Shown here: piece by piece, positions 17,043 through 26,292 of the stretch
Layout of the letters: each line of letters begins with the position of its first letter
Position numbering within the stretch: the stretch's first letter is position 1
From: UBA1181 sp045639525
GTDB lineage: Bacteria > Bacteroidota > Bacteroidia > Bacteroidales > Paludibacteraceae
Assembly (NCBI GenBank): GCA_045639525.1
Contig: JAZUDI010000077.1
Coordinates: 1 to 64,000, forward strand
Direction of reading: 5' to 3'
DNA: 64,000 nucleotides
Program-made: the position numbers and the translations under genes
The notes under the pieces: generated by a model
Told to the model about the DNA's origin: nothing
Database searches by the model: none
What the model saw: the letters and a program-made list of their open reading frames with translations, nothing else

Positions 17043-17510
17043 ATGGATAAAATTTGTATTCAAAAGTTACCCCAATACTATTGGTTGTTGGTGATAGAAA
17101 CAATTGCGATAATCGCCATTACCCACTTTGCGTTTGTTCCCCAATGGCATAGCGAACCGGTTACTGACATAGCGAATCAAGTAATTAGTACCATTGCCAT
17201 TTTGGTAATGTTGGTGGGTTTACCTGTCTCCATGAAATTTTACCACGTCCGTACTACGGAGAAGATTCCGGAAGGCAAAGATGAGAAGACATTAGAGAAG
17301 TACCTTTGCAATCTATTCCTTCTCAGATTGATCGTCGTTCTCATGGCCCTCATTTTGAATTACGTCGCATATGCTTTGTTTAGCAGCAGCTCGAGCATCT
17401 ATTGTGTCTTTATCTGTATGGTCGCGCTTTTCTTCTTTTGTATGCCAAACAAAGAAGAGCTAAAAAGCAGACTTTCAAACATGGTTAAAATAAGTAACCC
17501 ATGCGAATAG
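17043..17510 (+). CDS. Hypothetical four-helix inner-membrane protein
   Basis: I do not recognise this family. The 155-residue protein has four hydrophobic stretches (about residues 14-30, 43-64, 92-112 and 118-135). Between the second and third pairs is a charged loop (RTTEKIPEGKDEKTLEKY), and the C-terminal tail is short and polar. No catalytic motif is visible. It lies one base after recR and its last ten bases overlap the next gene, so translation of all three is probably coupled. The tight packing suggests a conserved unit but gives no direct function. Confidence 0.7.
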   Translation: MDKICIQKLPQYYWLLVIETIAIIAITHFAFVPQWHSEPVTDIANQVISTIAILVMLVGLPVSMKFYHVRTTEKIPEGKDEKTLEKYLCNLFLLRLIVVLMALILNYVAYALFSSSSSIYCVFICMVALFFFCMPNKEELKSRLSNMVKISNPCE

Positions 17511-17965
17511 CGGTCGATTTTGATGGCACCATTGTAGAAAACCGTTTCCCTTCAATTGGAGAGGAGCGGACATTCGCCATTGATACCTTAAAAAGGCTGC
17601 GAGCGGAGAACCATCGCCTTATCCTTTGGACCGTTCGCCATGGCCAATATTTAGAGGAGGCTCTCCGTTGGTGCGAAGAGCGGGGACTGACCTTCGACGC
17701 CGTCAACCAATCCTACCTGTTGGATGATCAATTAGGAGACGATGTGTCCCACAAAGCGAATGCGGAACTCTTTATCGACGATAGGAATTTAGGTGGGATT
17801 CCTGATTGGACCACGATCTATCAAATGATCCATTCCGGCCACGCCTTCGAACTTCCAACTATAGAGAGTAAGAGAGAGAAAGTCTGCTATACCAAAAACA
17901 TCTTCATCCGATTCGGTGAATGGATCGAAGAGGTGAAAGAGGAGGTAAATCGTCGAAAAAAATAG
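17501..17965 (+). CDS. Small HAD-superfamily hydrolase
   Basis: The 154-residue protein begins MRIAVDFDGTIVENRFP, with the HAD motif I DFDGT (residues 6-10). Motif II is in LILWTVRHG (Thr in the W-T-V context) and motif IV in ELFIDDRNLGG (DD near 93-94). There is no cap domain, so the substrate may be a phosphorylated macromolecule or a small sugar phosphate. It resembles the short BT0820-like hydrolases of Bacteroides, whose substrate I do not know. The start overlaps the upstream gene by ten bases. It ends three bases before the stop of the convergent tilS, with no terminator between them. Confidence 0.75.
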   Translation: MRIAVDFDGTIVENRFPSIGEERTFAIDTLKRLRAENHRLILWTVRHGQYLEEALRWCEERGLTFDAVNQSYLLDDQLGDDVSHKANAELFIDDRNLGGIPDWTTIYQMIHSGHAFELPTIESKREKVCYTKNIFIRFGEWIEEVKEEVNRRKK

Positions 17966-17968
17966 AGA

Positions 17969-19288
17969 TTATTCAATTGTAAATTCGTAAACCCAAGCAG
18001 TTTTTTCTGTAATCCGACACCTGTTATCCGCCCTTTTCCCAACCAACCAAATAGCCTCTCCATTTACACTTGTCAAAAGCCAAGTTTGCATCTTGTCAAA
18101 TTGCGAATAGTGTTGGTCGATAAAGAAATCACTGGTCTTCTTACTTCCCGTCATACCAAAAGGAACGAAATAATCTCCTGGTAAACAATGTCTTAAAATT
18201 AGAGGAAAATGAATTTTGTCACAATCCGCATAACAGACCTTCGGATCCCTTTTTAACAAAAGTTCATCCACTTTAAACTTGTGAATCCGTAGTCTAATAG
18301 GTAAATTTTGAAGGTCATCAGGTGTCTGAATGAGGTATTTTTCATCCGTTACTTTTTGAATGGGAAGAATTTCCCAAACATCTCGCTCCACCCGTAGTTC
18401 ATACCGGTCAGAAAAGAAGTGTTTGCCCGATCCACCCATACCCAAACGAAGTAAATCATCTATGATTTCAGTAGCGAAACGGAACGGACGCAATAGTTCG
18501 AATAGCACAAAATGGGCATCCGTACGACCTAATATAACCTCTTTGGTAATCGAAAAACCTCCCGCACAAGAGGGTTTCATCACTTGTTGGCGTAGGGCAT
18601 CTATCTGATTGTTGACGAAATCCTCCACCTCCGCCAGGTGATCCATGGTCAATAACACACTATTCCGAAACGAAGGACTCACCTCCTCCATCAATGGTAA
18701 AATATTGTTTCTGAACTTATTACGAGTATAAACAGATTCAAAATTGGTAGAATCGTCCACGTATTCCAAATGATTTTCTTGGATGTACGTCAAGATATCC
18801 TGCTTAGTATATTTCAACAATGGACGGACAATGTGCGCCTGTTTGGCTTTGATTCCCGACAACCCTTTCAAGCCAGTTCCTCTGGACAAGTTGATCATAA
18901 AGGTCTCAATACAATCATCCGCATGGTGGGCCACCGCCACACAGTCAGCCTTCACACGCTCTTTCAACTCTTCGAACCATTGGTAGCGTAGTTCTCTGGC
19001 TGCCATCTCCGTAGAGATCCGACGAATCTTCGCATAGGCTTCGGTCTGGAAATCGATGTAAAAAAAGGGGGTTTTTCGCGCAATAGACTGCGAATGTGCA
19101 AATTTTAAATCACGATTAGACTCTTCGCCCCTCAAATGAAAGTTACAATGGGCGGCGACGCAATCATACCCCTGTTTTTGGAGCAGATCCAAAAGTGCTA
19201 TAGAGTCTGCACCACCACTCAATCCGACCACCACTTTCGCACCAGTCGGAATCAATTGGGAGAATGAACTATCGCCTAATTTACCCAT
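17969..19288 (-). CDS. tilS: tRNA(Ile)-lysidine synthetase TilS
   Basis: TilS converts C34 of the minor tRNA-Ile (CAU anticodon) to lysidine so that it reads AUA. The PP-loop ATPase motif SGGADS is at residues 24-29, and FHLRGEESNRD (near 53-63) and the AHHADDCIETFMINL segment are family signatures. The C-terminal third carries the TilS tail domain (LPGDYFVPFGMTGSKKTSDFFID, WLVGKRADNRCRIT). At 439 residues it is the usual length. It is probably transcribed with the nucleoside phosphorylase gene that ends ten bases upstream. Confidence 0.94.
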   Translation of the reverse strand: MGKLGDSSFSQLIPTGAKVVVGLSGGADSIALLDLLQKQGYDCVAAHCNFHLRGEESNRDLKFAHSQSIARKTPFFYIDFQTEAYAKIRRISTEMAARELRYQWFEELKERVKADCVAVAHHADDCIETFMINLSRGTGLKGLSGIKAKQAHIVRPLLKYTKQDILTYIQENHLEYVDDSTNFESVYTRNKFRNNILPLMEEVSPSFRNSVLLTMDHLAEVEDFVNNQIDALRQQVMKPSCAGGFSITKEVILGRTDAHFVLFELLRPFRFATEIIDDLLRLGMGGSGKHFFSDRYELRVERDVWEILPIQKVTDEKYLIQTPDDLQNLPIRLRIHKFKVDELLLKRDPKVCYADCDKIHFPLILRHCLPGDYFVPFGMTGSKKTSDFFIDQHYSQFDKMQTWLLTSVNGEAIWLVGKRADNRCRITEKTAWVYEFTIE

Positions 19289-19298
19289 ACCCTCGATC

Positions 19299-20171
19299 TC
19301 AAATTCTTTCCAAAACCGTTTTCACCAACCCTTCCATAGATCCTTTGTAGGAGGTGTTCATGCTATTGTCCACACGCCCGGCGATGATACAACATACCGT
19401 CATCGCCTTATGGCCCAACAATTTCGCCATGCCCGCCAATGCGGAACTCTCCATTTCGTAGTTGGTGATCTTTTCTCCATGGTAATCGAAAGAGATGATC
19501 TTCTCGTTTAACGACGGATCCGCCAAAGGAACCCGCACATACCTTCCTTGAGGTCCATAAAAGCCAGGAGCGGAAATGGTGACACCCATTACCATATCCT
19601 TACCGATACGGCCGACCAACTCTTCATCCGCCGACACGACGTATGGGGTGGCCAATTTAGGGTTCCATTGGGTATGAGCGCAAAATTTCGCCTCAAAATC
19701 CTCGTCTGTAATGCCCTGAGGCAACTGATAGTAGCGAATCATACCATCGAAGCCAATAGAACGCTTAGAAACAACGTATGAGCCCACAGGAGAGAAATCC
19801 TGCAAGCCACCTGATGTTCCTATGCGCACCATCGTCAAAGTCGTATGTTGCGGTTTTACGGTCCGTGTCTGAAAATCAATATTCTTTAACGCGTCCAACT
19901 CCGTTACGACAATATCAATGTTGTCGGTGCCGATTCCGTGCGACACACAAGAGATCCGTCTTCCCTTATAACGGCCTGTCATGGTATGGAATTCACGGCT
20001 CTGGACGTCGCACTCGATAGAATCGAAGTGCGAGGCGACCATGTTGACACGAGTCGGATCACCCACTAAGATAATGGTATCAGCCAATTGTTCTGGCTTG
20101 ACATGAAGATGGAAAATCGAGCCATCCTCATTGATGATCAATTCCGATGGCGGTATCATTCTGTTCTGCAT
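19299..20171 (-). CDS. Nucleoside phosphorylase (uridine phosphorylase-like)
   Basis: Members cleave nucleosides with phosphate to the base and (deoxy)ribose 1-phosphate for salvage. The start at 20171 gives 290 residues and follows a GAGATAG-like site. Longer in-frame starts up to 20336 would run through the likely -7 boxes (TATCTTTG at 20244-20251 and 20264-20271 on the minus strand) and the upstream terminator, so they are rejected. Motifs include VGDPTRV near the phosphate site, HGIGTDNIDIVVTEL, TSGGLQ and the late NYEMESSALAGMAKLLGH, whose MES sequence binds the ribose. The exact nucleoside is not determined. tilS follows after ten bases. Confidence 0.85.
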   Translation of the reverse strand: MQNRMIPPSELIINEDGSIFHLHVKPEQLADTIILVGDPTRVNMVASHFDSIECDVQSREFHTMTGRYKGRRISCVSHGIGTDNIDIVVTELDALKNIDFQTRTVKPQHTTLTMVRIGTSGGLQDFSPVGSYVVSKRSIGFDGMIRYYQLPQGITDEDFEAKFCAHTQWNPKLATPYVVSADEELVGRIGKDMVMGVTISAPGFYGPQGRYVRVPLADPSLNEKIISFDYHGEKITNYEMESSALAGMAKLLGHKAMTVCCIIAGRVDNSMNTSYKGSMEGLVKTVLERI

Positions 20172-20296
20172 AACTATCTCTATTTGTGAGCGTCCTGTCG
20201 CCCTGGTTTCACATTCATACCCCATCCAATGGAGGTATTTAACCAAAGATAGCAAAGATTTTTCAAAGATATTCGGATTTTGGAGGGAAGTTATCC

Positions 20297-20331
20297 ACAA
20301 AAAAAGACACCGCTCCTCACGGAGCAGTGTC
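20297..20331 (-). terminator. Intrinsic terminator of aspS
   Basis: On the minus strand GACACTGCTCC pairs with GGAGCGGTGTC (20306-20331, with one mismatch) and is followed by seven T. It separates aspS from the phosphorylase-tilS unit. Confidence 0.85.
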
Positions 20332-20367
20332 GACACAAATTAAAAAACTATGAATATATGGAAAATA

Positions 20368-22119
20368 TTATAAATCCACCTTTAAGCAAAGTTCCTTCAA
20401 TTGAGCATCGTCGATGGTTGACGGAGAATCGATCATCACATCACGACCAGCGTTGTTCTTAGGGAAGGCGATCACATCGCGGATTGAATCCAAACCTGCC
20501 AACATTGAAACGACACGATCCAAACCGAAGGCCAAACCACCGTGAGGAGGCGCACCGTACTTGAATGCGGTCAACAAGCAACCGAATTGATCCATTGCCT
20601 TTTCTGGCGTAAAGCCCAACAATTGGAACATCTTGTTTTGAAGCTCAGAATCGTGGATACGGATAGATCCACCGCCCAATTCCACACCGTTCATCGCCAA
20701 ATCGTATGCGTTGGCGCGTACACGGCCCGGATCGCTGTCCAAATATTGGACATCCTCCGACTTAGGACAGGTGAATGGGTGGTGCATCGCATAGAAGCGT
20801 TGATCCTCTTCGTTCCACTCAAACAGAGGGAAGTCGATCACCCACAATGGAGCGAACTTATTCTTATCCCTCAATCCGAGACGCTCGCCCATTTCAAGGC
20901 GCAACTCGTTCATCTGCTTTCTAGTCTTATCGGCATTCTCTCCGCAAAGAATCAACATCAAATCGCCTGGCTTCGCATTGAAGCGCTCCGCCCATTGCTT
21001 CAAATCCTCTTGGGAATAGAATTTATCCACGCTAGACTTGAATGAGCCATCGGTTTCATATTTCACATAAACCAATCCCTTCGCTCCCACTTGTGGTTTC
21101 TTGACGAAGTCAGTCAATTGATCCAATTGCTTACGGGTATATGAAGCGCATCCCTCGGCGCAGATACCTACCACGAAATTCGCGCTATCGAACACGCTAA
21201 ACCCATGATTCTCAGTCAAATCCTTCAATTCAACAAAGGTCATTCCGAAACGCATATCTGGTTTGTCCGATCCATACAAGCGCATACACTCGTGCCAAGT
21301 CATACGAGGGAAAGGATCCTTGAAGTCGATACCCTTCACATATTTGAAGATATGTTTGATCATCGCCTCAAATATGTTAAGCACGTCCTCTTGCTCAACG
21401 AAAGACATCTCGCAGTCGATCTGGGTAAACTCAGGTTGACGGTCCGCACGAAGATCCTCGTCACGGAAGCACTTCACGATCTGGAAATATCTGTCGAAGC
21501 CAGATACCATCAACAACTGTTTGAATTGTTGAGGAGATTGAGGCAACGCATAGAATTGTCCTGGATTCATTCTGGAAGGCACCACGAAGTCGCGCGCACC
21601 CTCTGGCGTAGATTTGATCAAGACAGGCGTCTCCACCTCCATAAAGTGTTGCTCATCCAAGAAACGACGGATTTCAAAAGCGATTTTATGACGCAACTCA
21701 AGGTTGGAACGCACACAATTTCTTCTAAGATCCAAATATCTGTACTGCATACGGATATCATCTCCACCGTCTGAATTATCCTCAATGGTAAATGGAGGAA
21801 CCTCGGATGAGTTCAAAATATTCAATTCCTGAGCGATGATCTCAATCTCTCCTGTTGGAATGTTCGCATTCTTGCTGCTACGCTCCGCTACCTTTCCAGT
21901 GACTTGGATCACCCACTCTCTTCCCAATTTGTTGGCCTTTCCGCACAACTCAGGGTTAATTTCCTCGTTAAATACGATTTGGGTGATGCCATAACGGTCG
22001 CGTACATCCACGAAGGTCATACCGCCCATCTTACGAGCTTTTTGCACCCAACCCGCCAATGTGACCACTTCGTTCACATTCGCGATATTTAGTTCTCCAC
22101 AAGTTTTTGATCTGTACAT
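20368..22119 (-). CDS. aspS: Aspartyl-tRNA synthetase, bacterial type
   Basis: This class IIb synthetase charges tRNA-Asp. The 583-residue protein has an OB-fold domain (about residues 1-105, ending before IEIIAQELNIL), motif 2 (FRDEDLRADRQPEFTQID, near 215-232) and the GAD insertion domain of bacterial enzymes (about 290-410). Motif 3 is GLAFGLDRVVSMLAGL. The segment DVIAFPKNNAGRDVMIDSP is typical of the long bacterial form. A -7 box (TAATTTTG, 22141-22148 on the minus strand) lies 22 bases before the start. Genomic AsnRS is separate (1041-2435), so an indirect Asn-tRNA route is not needed. Confidence 0.97.
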   Translation of the reverse strand: MYRSKTCGELNIANVNEVVTLAGWVQKARKMGGMTFVDVRDRYGITQIVFNEEINPELCGKANKLGREWVIQVTGKVAERSSKNANIPTGEIEIIAQELNILNSSEVPPFTIEDNSDGGDDIRMQYRYLDLRRNCVRSNLELRHKIAFEIRRFLDEQHFMEVETPVLIKSTPEGARDFVVPSRMNPGQFYALPQSPQQFKQLLMVSGFDRYFQIVKCFRDEDLRADRQPEFTQIDCEMSFVEQEDVLNIFEAMIKHIFKYVKGIDFKDPFPRMTWHECMRLYGSDKPDMRFGMTFVELKDLTENHGFSVFDSANFVVGICAEGCASYTRKQLDQLTDFVKKPQVGAKGLVYVKYETDGSFKSSVDKFYSQEDLKQWAERFNAKPGDLMLILCGENADKTRKQMNELRLEMGERLGLRDKNKFAPLWVIDFPLFEWNEEDQRFYAMHHPFTCPKSEDVQYLDSDPGRVRANAYDLAMNGVELGGGSIRIHDSELQNKMFQLLGFTPEKAMDQFGCLLTAFKYGAPPHGGLAFGLDRVVSMLAGLDSIRDVIAFPKNNAGRDVMIDSPSTIDDAQLKELCLKVDL

Positions 22120-22230
22120 AATAAAATGCTATTACTCGTACAAAATTATAACATTTACTCAAAGCAAAGAAATATTTGGGGCGAATTTTGAGGAATGGGA
22201 CCGCATTTAAACACGCAGACTAAATTACCG

Positions 22231-22268
22231 CAAACAAAAAGGGCGGTCACAATACAGCGACCGCCCTC
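22231..22268 (-). terminator. Intrinsic terminator of the gyrA-TPR operon
   Basis: On the minus strand GGGCGGTC (22266-22259) pairs with GACCGCCC (22248-22241), followed by TTTTTGTTTG. It lies just beyond the stop of the TPR gene. Confidence 0.85.
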
Positions 22269-22288
22269 TCTTATCGGGATATAAACAA

Positions 22289-23518
22289 TTACTTCTTTGC
22301 CTCGATTGCCTTGAGCGCCTTGTCCACCTCAGTGTACTTGTCGTTCATAGACAACTTGTAGTAAACCGAACGAAGGAAACGAAGGTTCATCTCATCCTCG
22401 CCATTGATTTGTCTTGCCTTCTCCAAGAATGGAAGAGACTTCTTAAACTCATCGATAGCCTTGTTTCTTTGAGCATTGTACTTCTTCATATCCTTGATCT
22501 TGTTAGCAGCGTCTTGGAGCTCCTCGCCCTTCTTCTCGTGGGCCAAACCACACTCGAATTGTGCGTTGAAATTGTTTGGATCCAAAGAAATAGCCTTCTC
22601 CAAATTAACGATTGCATCGTCGAATTGGTTCTTCTTGATCAACATCTCACCCTTAATCATATAGTATTGAGGGTTGTTTGGATCTTTTTGGATAGCGGCG
22701 TCACAATATTGAACAGCCTCTTGCTCCTTGTTGTTATCCAAGTAGTAGTTGATCATGTTACCAATCAAGTACTTGTTTGAAGGGAACTTCTTGATACCCT
22801 CATCAAGCACCTTCAACATCTTGTCGTAATCCTTCATATCACCATAAGTGCTGCTCAACCACTCGTACATGGTCTCCTCCTTATAGCCGGCACCCTTCAA
22901 CTCGTTCATGTACTTGATCATAGTTGGACGAAGCTTTTCATTACCTGCTGACAAGTTCACTACAAGAAACTTCACATCATTGTAGAGAGAGTTGCTCTTA
23001 AGATTCTCAGCTTTCATGATATCTTGGTCAGCCAAACTCAAGTACTTCTCCATCATCTTGACAGCCTTCTCTTTCTCTCCCTTCTTTTGGTGCTCTTGTC
23101 CCTCTGCGATCAAATAATCGGCATAGGTTTTCAAGTTCTTCACAACATCCTTGTTGTATTTTGGCTTCACCTTACCCTTAGCGTCTGGCTTTTGATCCAA
23201 ATCACCACACTTCAAGTAAGCGTCCACCGCATTAATAAGTGCCTCGCTCATCTCATCTTGAGAGTATTGCATACCTGTTTGTCTCTTTGCCGCACCATCC
23301 AAATATTGCTTATCATATACTTGTCCTGCGATAAAGTATGTCTTTGACCAATTAGCAGTCTCAGGATTCTTCATGGCTGCCTCGATCAAAGTCTTACCCT
23401 CAGCAAAGTTTGCTGGTTGCTCGTACAAACAACCCTCCGCCAAAGAAACATTCTTCTTTTGAGCGAATCCGCCCATAGCCATGGTCAACGCCAATGCTGT
23501 TACTGTAATCTTTTTCAT
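22289..23518 (-). CDS. Secreted tetratricopeptide-repeat protein
   Basis: The 409-residue protein starts with a signal peptide (MKKITVTALALTMAMGGFAQ) and no lipobox, so it is periplasmic or exported. TPR units are visible at about residues 235-340 (MLKVLDEGIKKFPSN, AVQYCDAAIQKDPNNPQYYMIKGEML, AIVNLEKAISLDPNNFNAQFECG), with weaker helical repeats before and after. TPRs hold protein partners; no enzyme motif is seen. It lies 26 bases downstream of gyrA on the same strand with no terminator between, so the two are co-transcribed, though no functional link is known to me. Role unknown. Confidence 0.8.
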   Translation of the reverse strand: MKKITVTALALTMAMGGFAQKKNVSLAEGCLYEQPANFAEGKTLIEAAMKNPETANWSKTYFIAGQVYDKQYLDGAAKRQTGMQYSQDEMSEALINAVDAYLKCGDLDQKPDAKGKVKPKYNKDVVKNLKTYADYLIAEGQEHQKKGEKEKAVKMMEKYLSLADQDIMKAENLKSNSLYNDVKFLVVNLSAGNEKLRPTMIKYMNELKGAGYKEETMYEWLSSTYGDMKDYDKMLKVLDEGIKKFPSNKYLIGNMINYYLDNNKEQEAVQYCDAAIQKDPNNPQYYMIKGEMLIKKNQFDDAIVNLEKAISLDPNNFNAQFECGLAHEKKGEELQDAANKIKDMKKYNAQRNKAIDEFKKSLPFLEKARQINGEDEMNLRFLRSVYYKLSMNDKYTEVDKALKAIEAKK

Positions 23519-23544
23519 GATGTTATAATTTCTAAATTAAAATC

Positions 23545-26091
23545 TTAGTTATTACTCTCTTCATTATTCTCTCCTTCAATTTCCGTGCCAATGTTTGTCT
23601 CATCACCCTCGAGCAATTCAGACTCGCCCTCAAGTTCCTCCTCTTCTTGCTCGGACAATACCTTGCAGACAGAAGCGATTTGGTCATTCTTCTTGGTCAA
23701 ATTGATCAAACGGACACCTTGTGTCGCACGGCCCATGACACGGACATCTGTCACCTTCAAACGGATGGTGATTCCAGACTTGTTGATAATCATGAGGTCA
23801 TTCTCATCGGTAACGCTCTTGATAGCCACCAAAAGACCTGTCTTATCCGTAATGTTCATGGTCTTCACACCCTTACCACCACGGTTGGTGATACGATAAT
23901 CCTCCAAGTCGCTACGTTTTCCGTAACCTTGCTCGGATACCACCATAACAGTCTCTGTCTGAGGATCGTTGACAGCGATCATGCCGACAACCTCATCCTC
24001 TGGTCCATCCAAGGTCATACCACGAACACCAGTCGCGGTTCGACCCATTTCGCGTACCTTAGTCTCATTGAAGCGGATAGCACGTCCATTGCGGTTAGCC
24101 ATAATGATCTCACTGTTTCCAGTGGTCAATCTTACTTGGATCACCTTATCGTCCTCTCTAATGGTGATTGCGTTCACACCATTGGTACGAGGACGTGAAT
24201 ATGCTTCGAGAGAGGTCTTCTTCACCACACCGTTCTTGGTACAGAACATCAAATAGTGGTTCTTGCAGAACTCCTCATCATTCAATGACTTGATCTTGAT
24301 GAATGCGTTCACCGCATCGTCCGAATCGATGTTCAACATATTTTGGATCGCACGGCCCTTCGTGGTCTTGCTTCCCTCTGGGATATCGTAAACCTTCAAC
24401 CAGTAACAACGGCCCTTTTGGGTAAAGAACAACATCGTGTTGTGCATAGAGGCAGGATAGATGTACTCGATGAAATCCTCATCGCGGGAACTGCTACCCT
24501 TCGAACCGACACCACCACGGCCTTGTGCCTTGAACTCAGCGAGCGGAGTACGCTTGATGTAACCCAAGTGAGAGATCGTGATAACCATCTCATCATCTGA
24601 GTAGAAATCCTCTGGATTGAACTCCTCAGAAGTATATTTGATTTCGGTGCGTCTTGCGTCACCATATTTGTTCTTCACGTCGAGCAACTCCTCTTTCACC
24701 ACTTGCATTTGGAGCTCTTCGCTCGCCAAGATAGCCTTCAAATGGTTGATCAACTTCATCAACTCCTCGTACTCGGCACGCAAATCCTCGATTGCGAGTC
24801 CAGTCAACTGACGGAGACGCATCTCGACAATCGCTCTCGCTTGCTCCTCGTCGAAGTTGAAACGGTTCATCAAGCCCTCTCTCGCCTCTTGTACCGTCTT
24901 AGAAGAACGGATGATGCGGATCACCTCATCGATGTTATCGACAGCGACGATCAAGGCCTCCAAGATATGCGCCTTCTTCTCAGCCTCCGCCAATTCGAAT
25001 CTTGTTCTACGAACAACAACCTCGTGGCGATGGTCGATAAACTCAGCGATCAAATCCTTCAAGTTCAACAACTTAGGCCTTCCGTGTACCAATGCGATAT
25101 TGTTTACGCTGAAAGAGGATTGTAACGCTGAATATTTGTATAATTTATTCAAAAGGACATTGGAGTTGGCGTCGCGCTTCACATCGATCACGATACGCAT
25201 ACCCTCGCGGTCCGACTCATCATTGATGTTGGCGATACCTTCGATCTTCTTGTCGGCGGCCATATCGGCGATCGCCTTAATCATCTCGGCGCGGTTCACC
25301 AAATATGGAATTTCACGCACAACGATCTTCTCACGGCCATTCTCGTTCTCGATCTCCACCTTAGAGCGGATCACCACGCGTCCACGGCCTGTCAAGTAGG
25401 CGTCACGCACGCCAGAATATCCATAAATGATACCTCCTGTCGGGAAATCAGGAGCCTTGATCAATTTGATCAACTCCTCGATATCGACATCCTTGTTATC
25501 CACATAAGCGACGCAGGCGTCGATAGTGTCGGATAGGTTGTGAGGTGGCATATTGGTCGCCATACCTACGGCGATACCGGATGCTCCGTTCACCAACAAT
25601 TGTGGGATACGGGTAGGCAAAACGGTAGGTTCTTGGTGCTCACCATCGAAATTATCTTGGAAATCAACGGTATCCTTATCCAAGTCGATCAAAATATCCT
25701 CGGTGATCTTCTGGAGACGGGCCTCGGTATAACGCATAGCCGCAGCGGAGTCACCATCGATGGAACCGAAGTTACCCTGTCCATATACAAGCGGATAACG
25801 AAGCGTCCAATCCTGCGCCAAACGCACAAGGGTACCATATACGGATGAATCACCGTGTGGGTGATACTTTCCTAACACCTCTCCTACGATTCTGGCGGAT
25901 TTCTTCGTTGGCTTGTTAGAAACCAAGCCCAATTCGCTCATACCATACAACACACGTCTATGAACTGGCTTGAAGCCATCCCTGACGTCCGGTAACGCAC
26001 GGGACACAATCACTGACATTGAGTAGTCGATGTACGATGAACGCATCTCCTTGTCAATATCGATTTGGATAATTCTGTCTTGATCAACCAT
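23545..26091 (-). CDS. gyrA: DNA gyrase subunit A
   Basis: GyrA is the DNA cleaving and rejoining subunit of gyrase. The 848-residue protein has the winged-helix breakage domain with KPVHRRVLYGM (41-51), the quinolone pocket HPHGDSSVYGTL (77-88) and the catalytic Tyr in RYTEARLQKI. The C-terminal beta-pinwheel carries the GyrA box as TNRGGKG, which marks gyrase rather than topoisomerase IV. It ends in an acidic Glu-rich tail. In the quinolone pocket Ser82 is kept, but residue 86, where E. coli has Asp87, is Gly. A promoter lies at 26129-26159; the TPR gene follows. Confidence 0.96.
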   Translation of the reverse strand: MVDQDRIIQIDIDKEMRSSYIDYSMSVIVSRALPDVRDGFKPVHRRVLYGMSELGLVSNKPTKKSARIVGEVLGKYHPHGDSSVYGTLVRLAQDWTLRYPLVYGQGNFGSIDGDSAAAMRYTEARLQKITEDILIDLDKDTVDFQDNFDGEHQEPTVLPTRIPQLLVNGASGIAVGMATNMPPHNLSDTIDACVAYVDNKDVDIEELIKLIKAPDFPTGGIIYGYSGVRDAYLTGRGRVVIRSKVEIENENGREKIVVREIPYLVNRAEMIKAIADMAADKKIEGIANINDESDREGMRIVIDVKRDANSNVLLNKLYKYSALQSSFSVNNIALVHGRPKLLNLKDLIAEFIDHRHEVVVRRTRFELAEAEKKAHILEALIVAVDNIDEVIRIIRSSKTVQEAREGLMNRFNFDEEQARAIVEMRLRQLTGLAIEDLRAEYEELMKLINHLKAILASEELQMQVVKEELLDVKNKYGDARRTEIKYTSEEFNPEDFYSDDEMVITISHLGYIKRTPLAEFKAQGRGGVGSKGSSSRDEDFIEYIYPASMHNTMLFFTQKGRCYWLKVYDIPEGSKTTKGRAIQNMLNIDSDDAVNAFIKIKSLNDEEFCKNHYLMFCTKNGVVKKTSLEAYSRPRTNGVNAITIREDDKVIQVRLTTGNSEIIMANRNGRAIRFNETKVREMGRTATGVRGMTLDGPEDEVVGMIAVNDPQTETVMVVSEQGYGKRSDLEDYRITNRGGKGVKTMNITDKTGLLVAIKSVTDENDLMIINKSGITIRLKVTDVRVMGRATQGVRLINLTKKNDQIASVCKVLSEQEEEELEGESELLEGDETNIGTEIEGENNEESNN

Positions 26092-26128
26092 TATTTTAAG
26101 CTCTACTTTTTAGTCTAAAAATTATCCG

Positions 26129-26159
26129 TAAAGGTACGAAAAAAAAGTTATACCACAAA
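26129..26159 (-). promoter_or_regulatory. Promoter of gyrA
   Basis: On the minus strand TTTG (26159-26156), 19 bases, then TACCTTTA (26136-26129), one change from TAnnTTTG. The predicted leader is about 30 bases. Confidence 0.5.
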
Positions 26160-26228
26160 ACCACAGCTCTAAAATTGCGTTTTTTTGTTAAAAATTCATA
26201 GTGGCCTAACTTTTTTTCAAGTCTTTGA

Positions 26229-26270
26229 TTTTACATATGTAGGAATTGAACCGCCTATATATTATATTTG
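26229..26270 (+). promoter_or_regulatory. clpC promoter region with a TTTTACATATGTA site
   Basis: TATATTTG (26263-26270) is a perfect -7 box, with a predicted start about 15 bases before the clpC ATG. TTTTACATATGTA (26229-26241) lies where the -33 region is expected and repeats the motif found at 15364-15376 next to the XRE regulator. No TTTG box at the right distance is seen, which would fit an activated or repressed promoter. Confidence 0.45.
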
Positions 26271-26292
26271 CATATTATAAATGTAATAATAT

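Noticed and set aside
20172..20336. Longer start for the nucleoside phosphorylase
   Set aside because: The extension would run through the aspS terminator and two -7 boxes.
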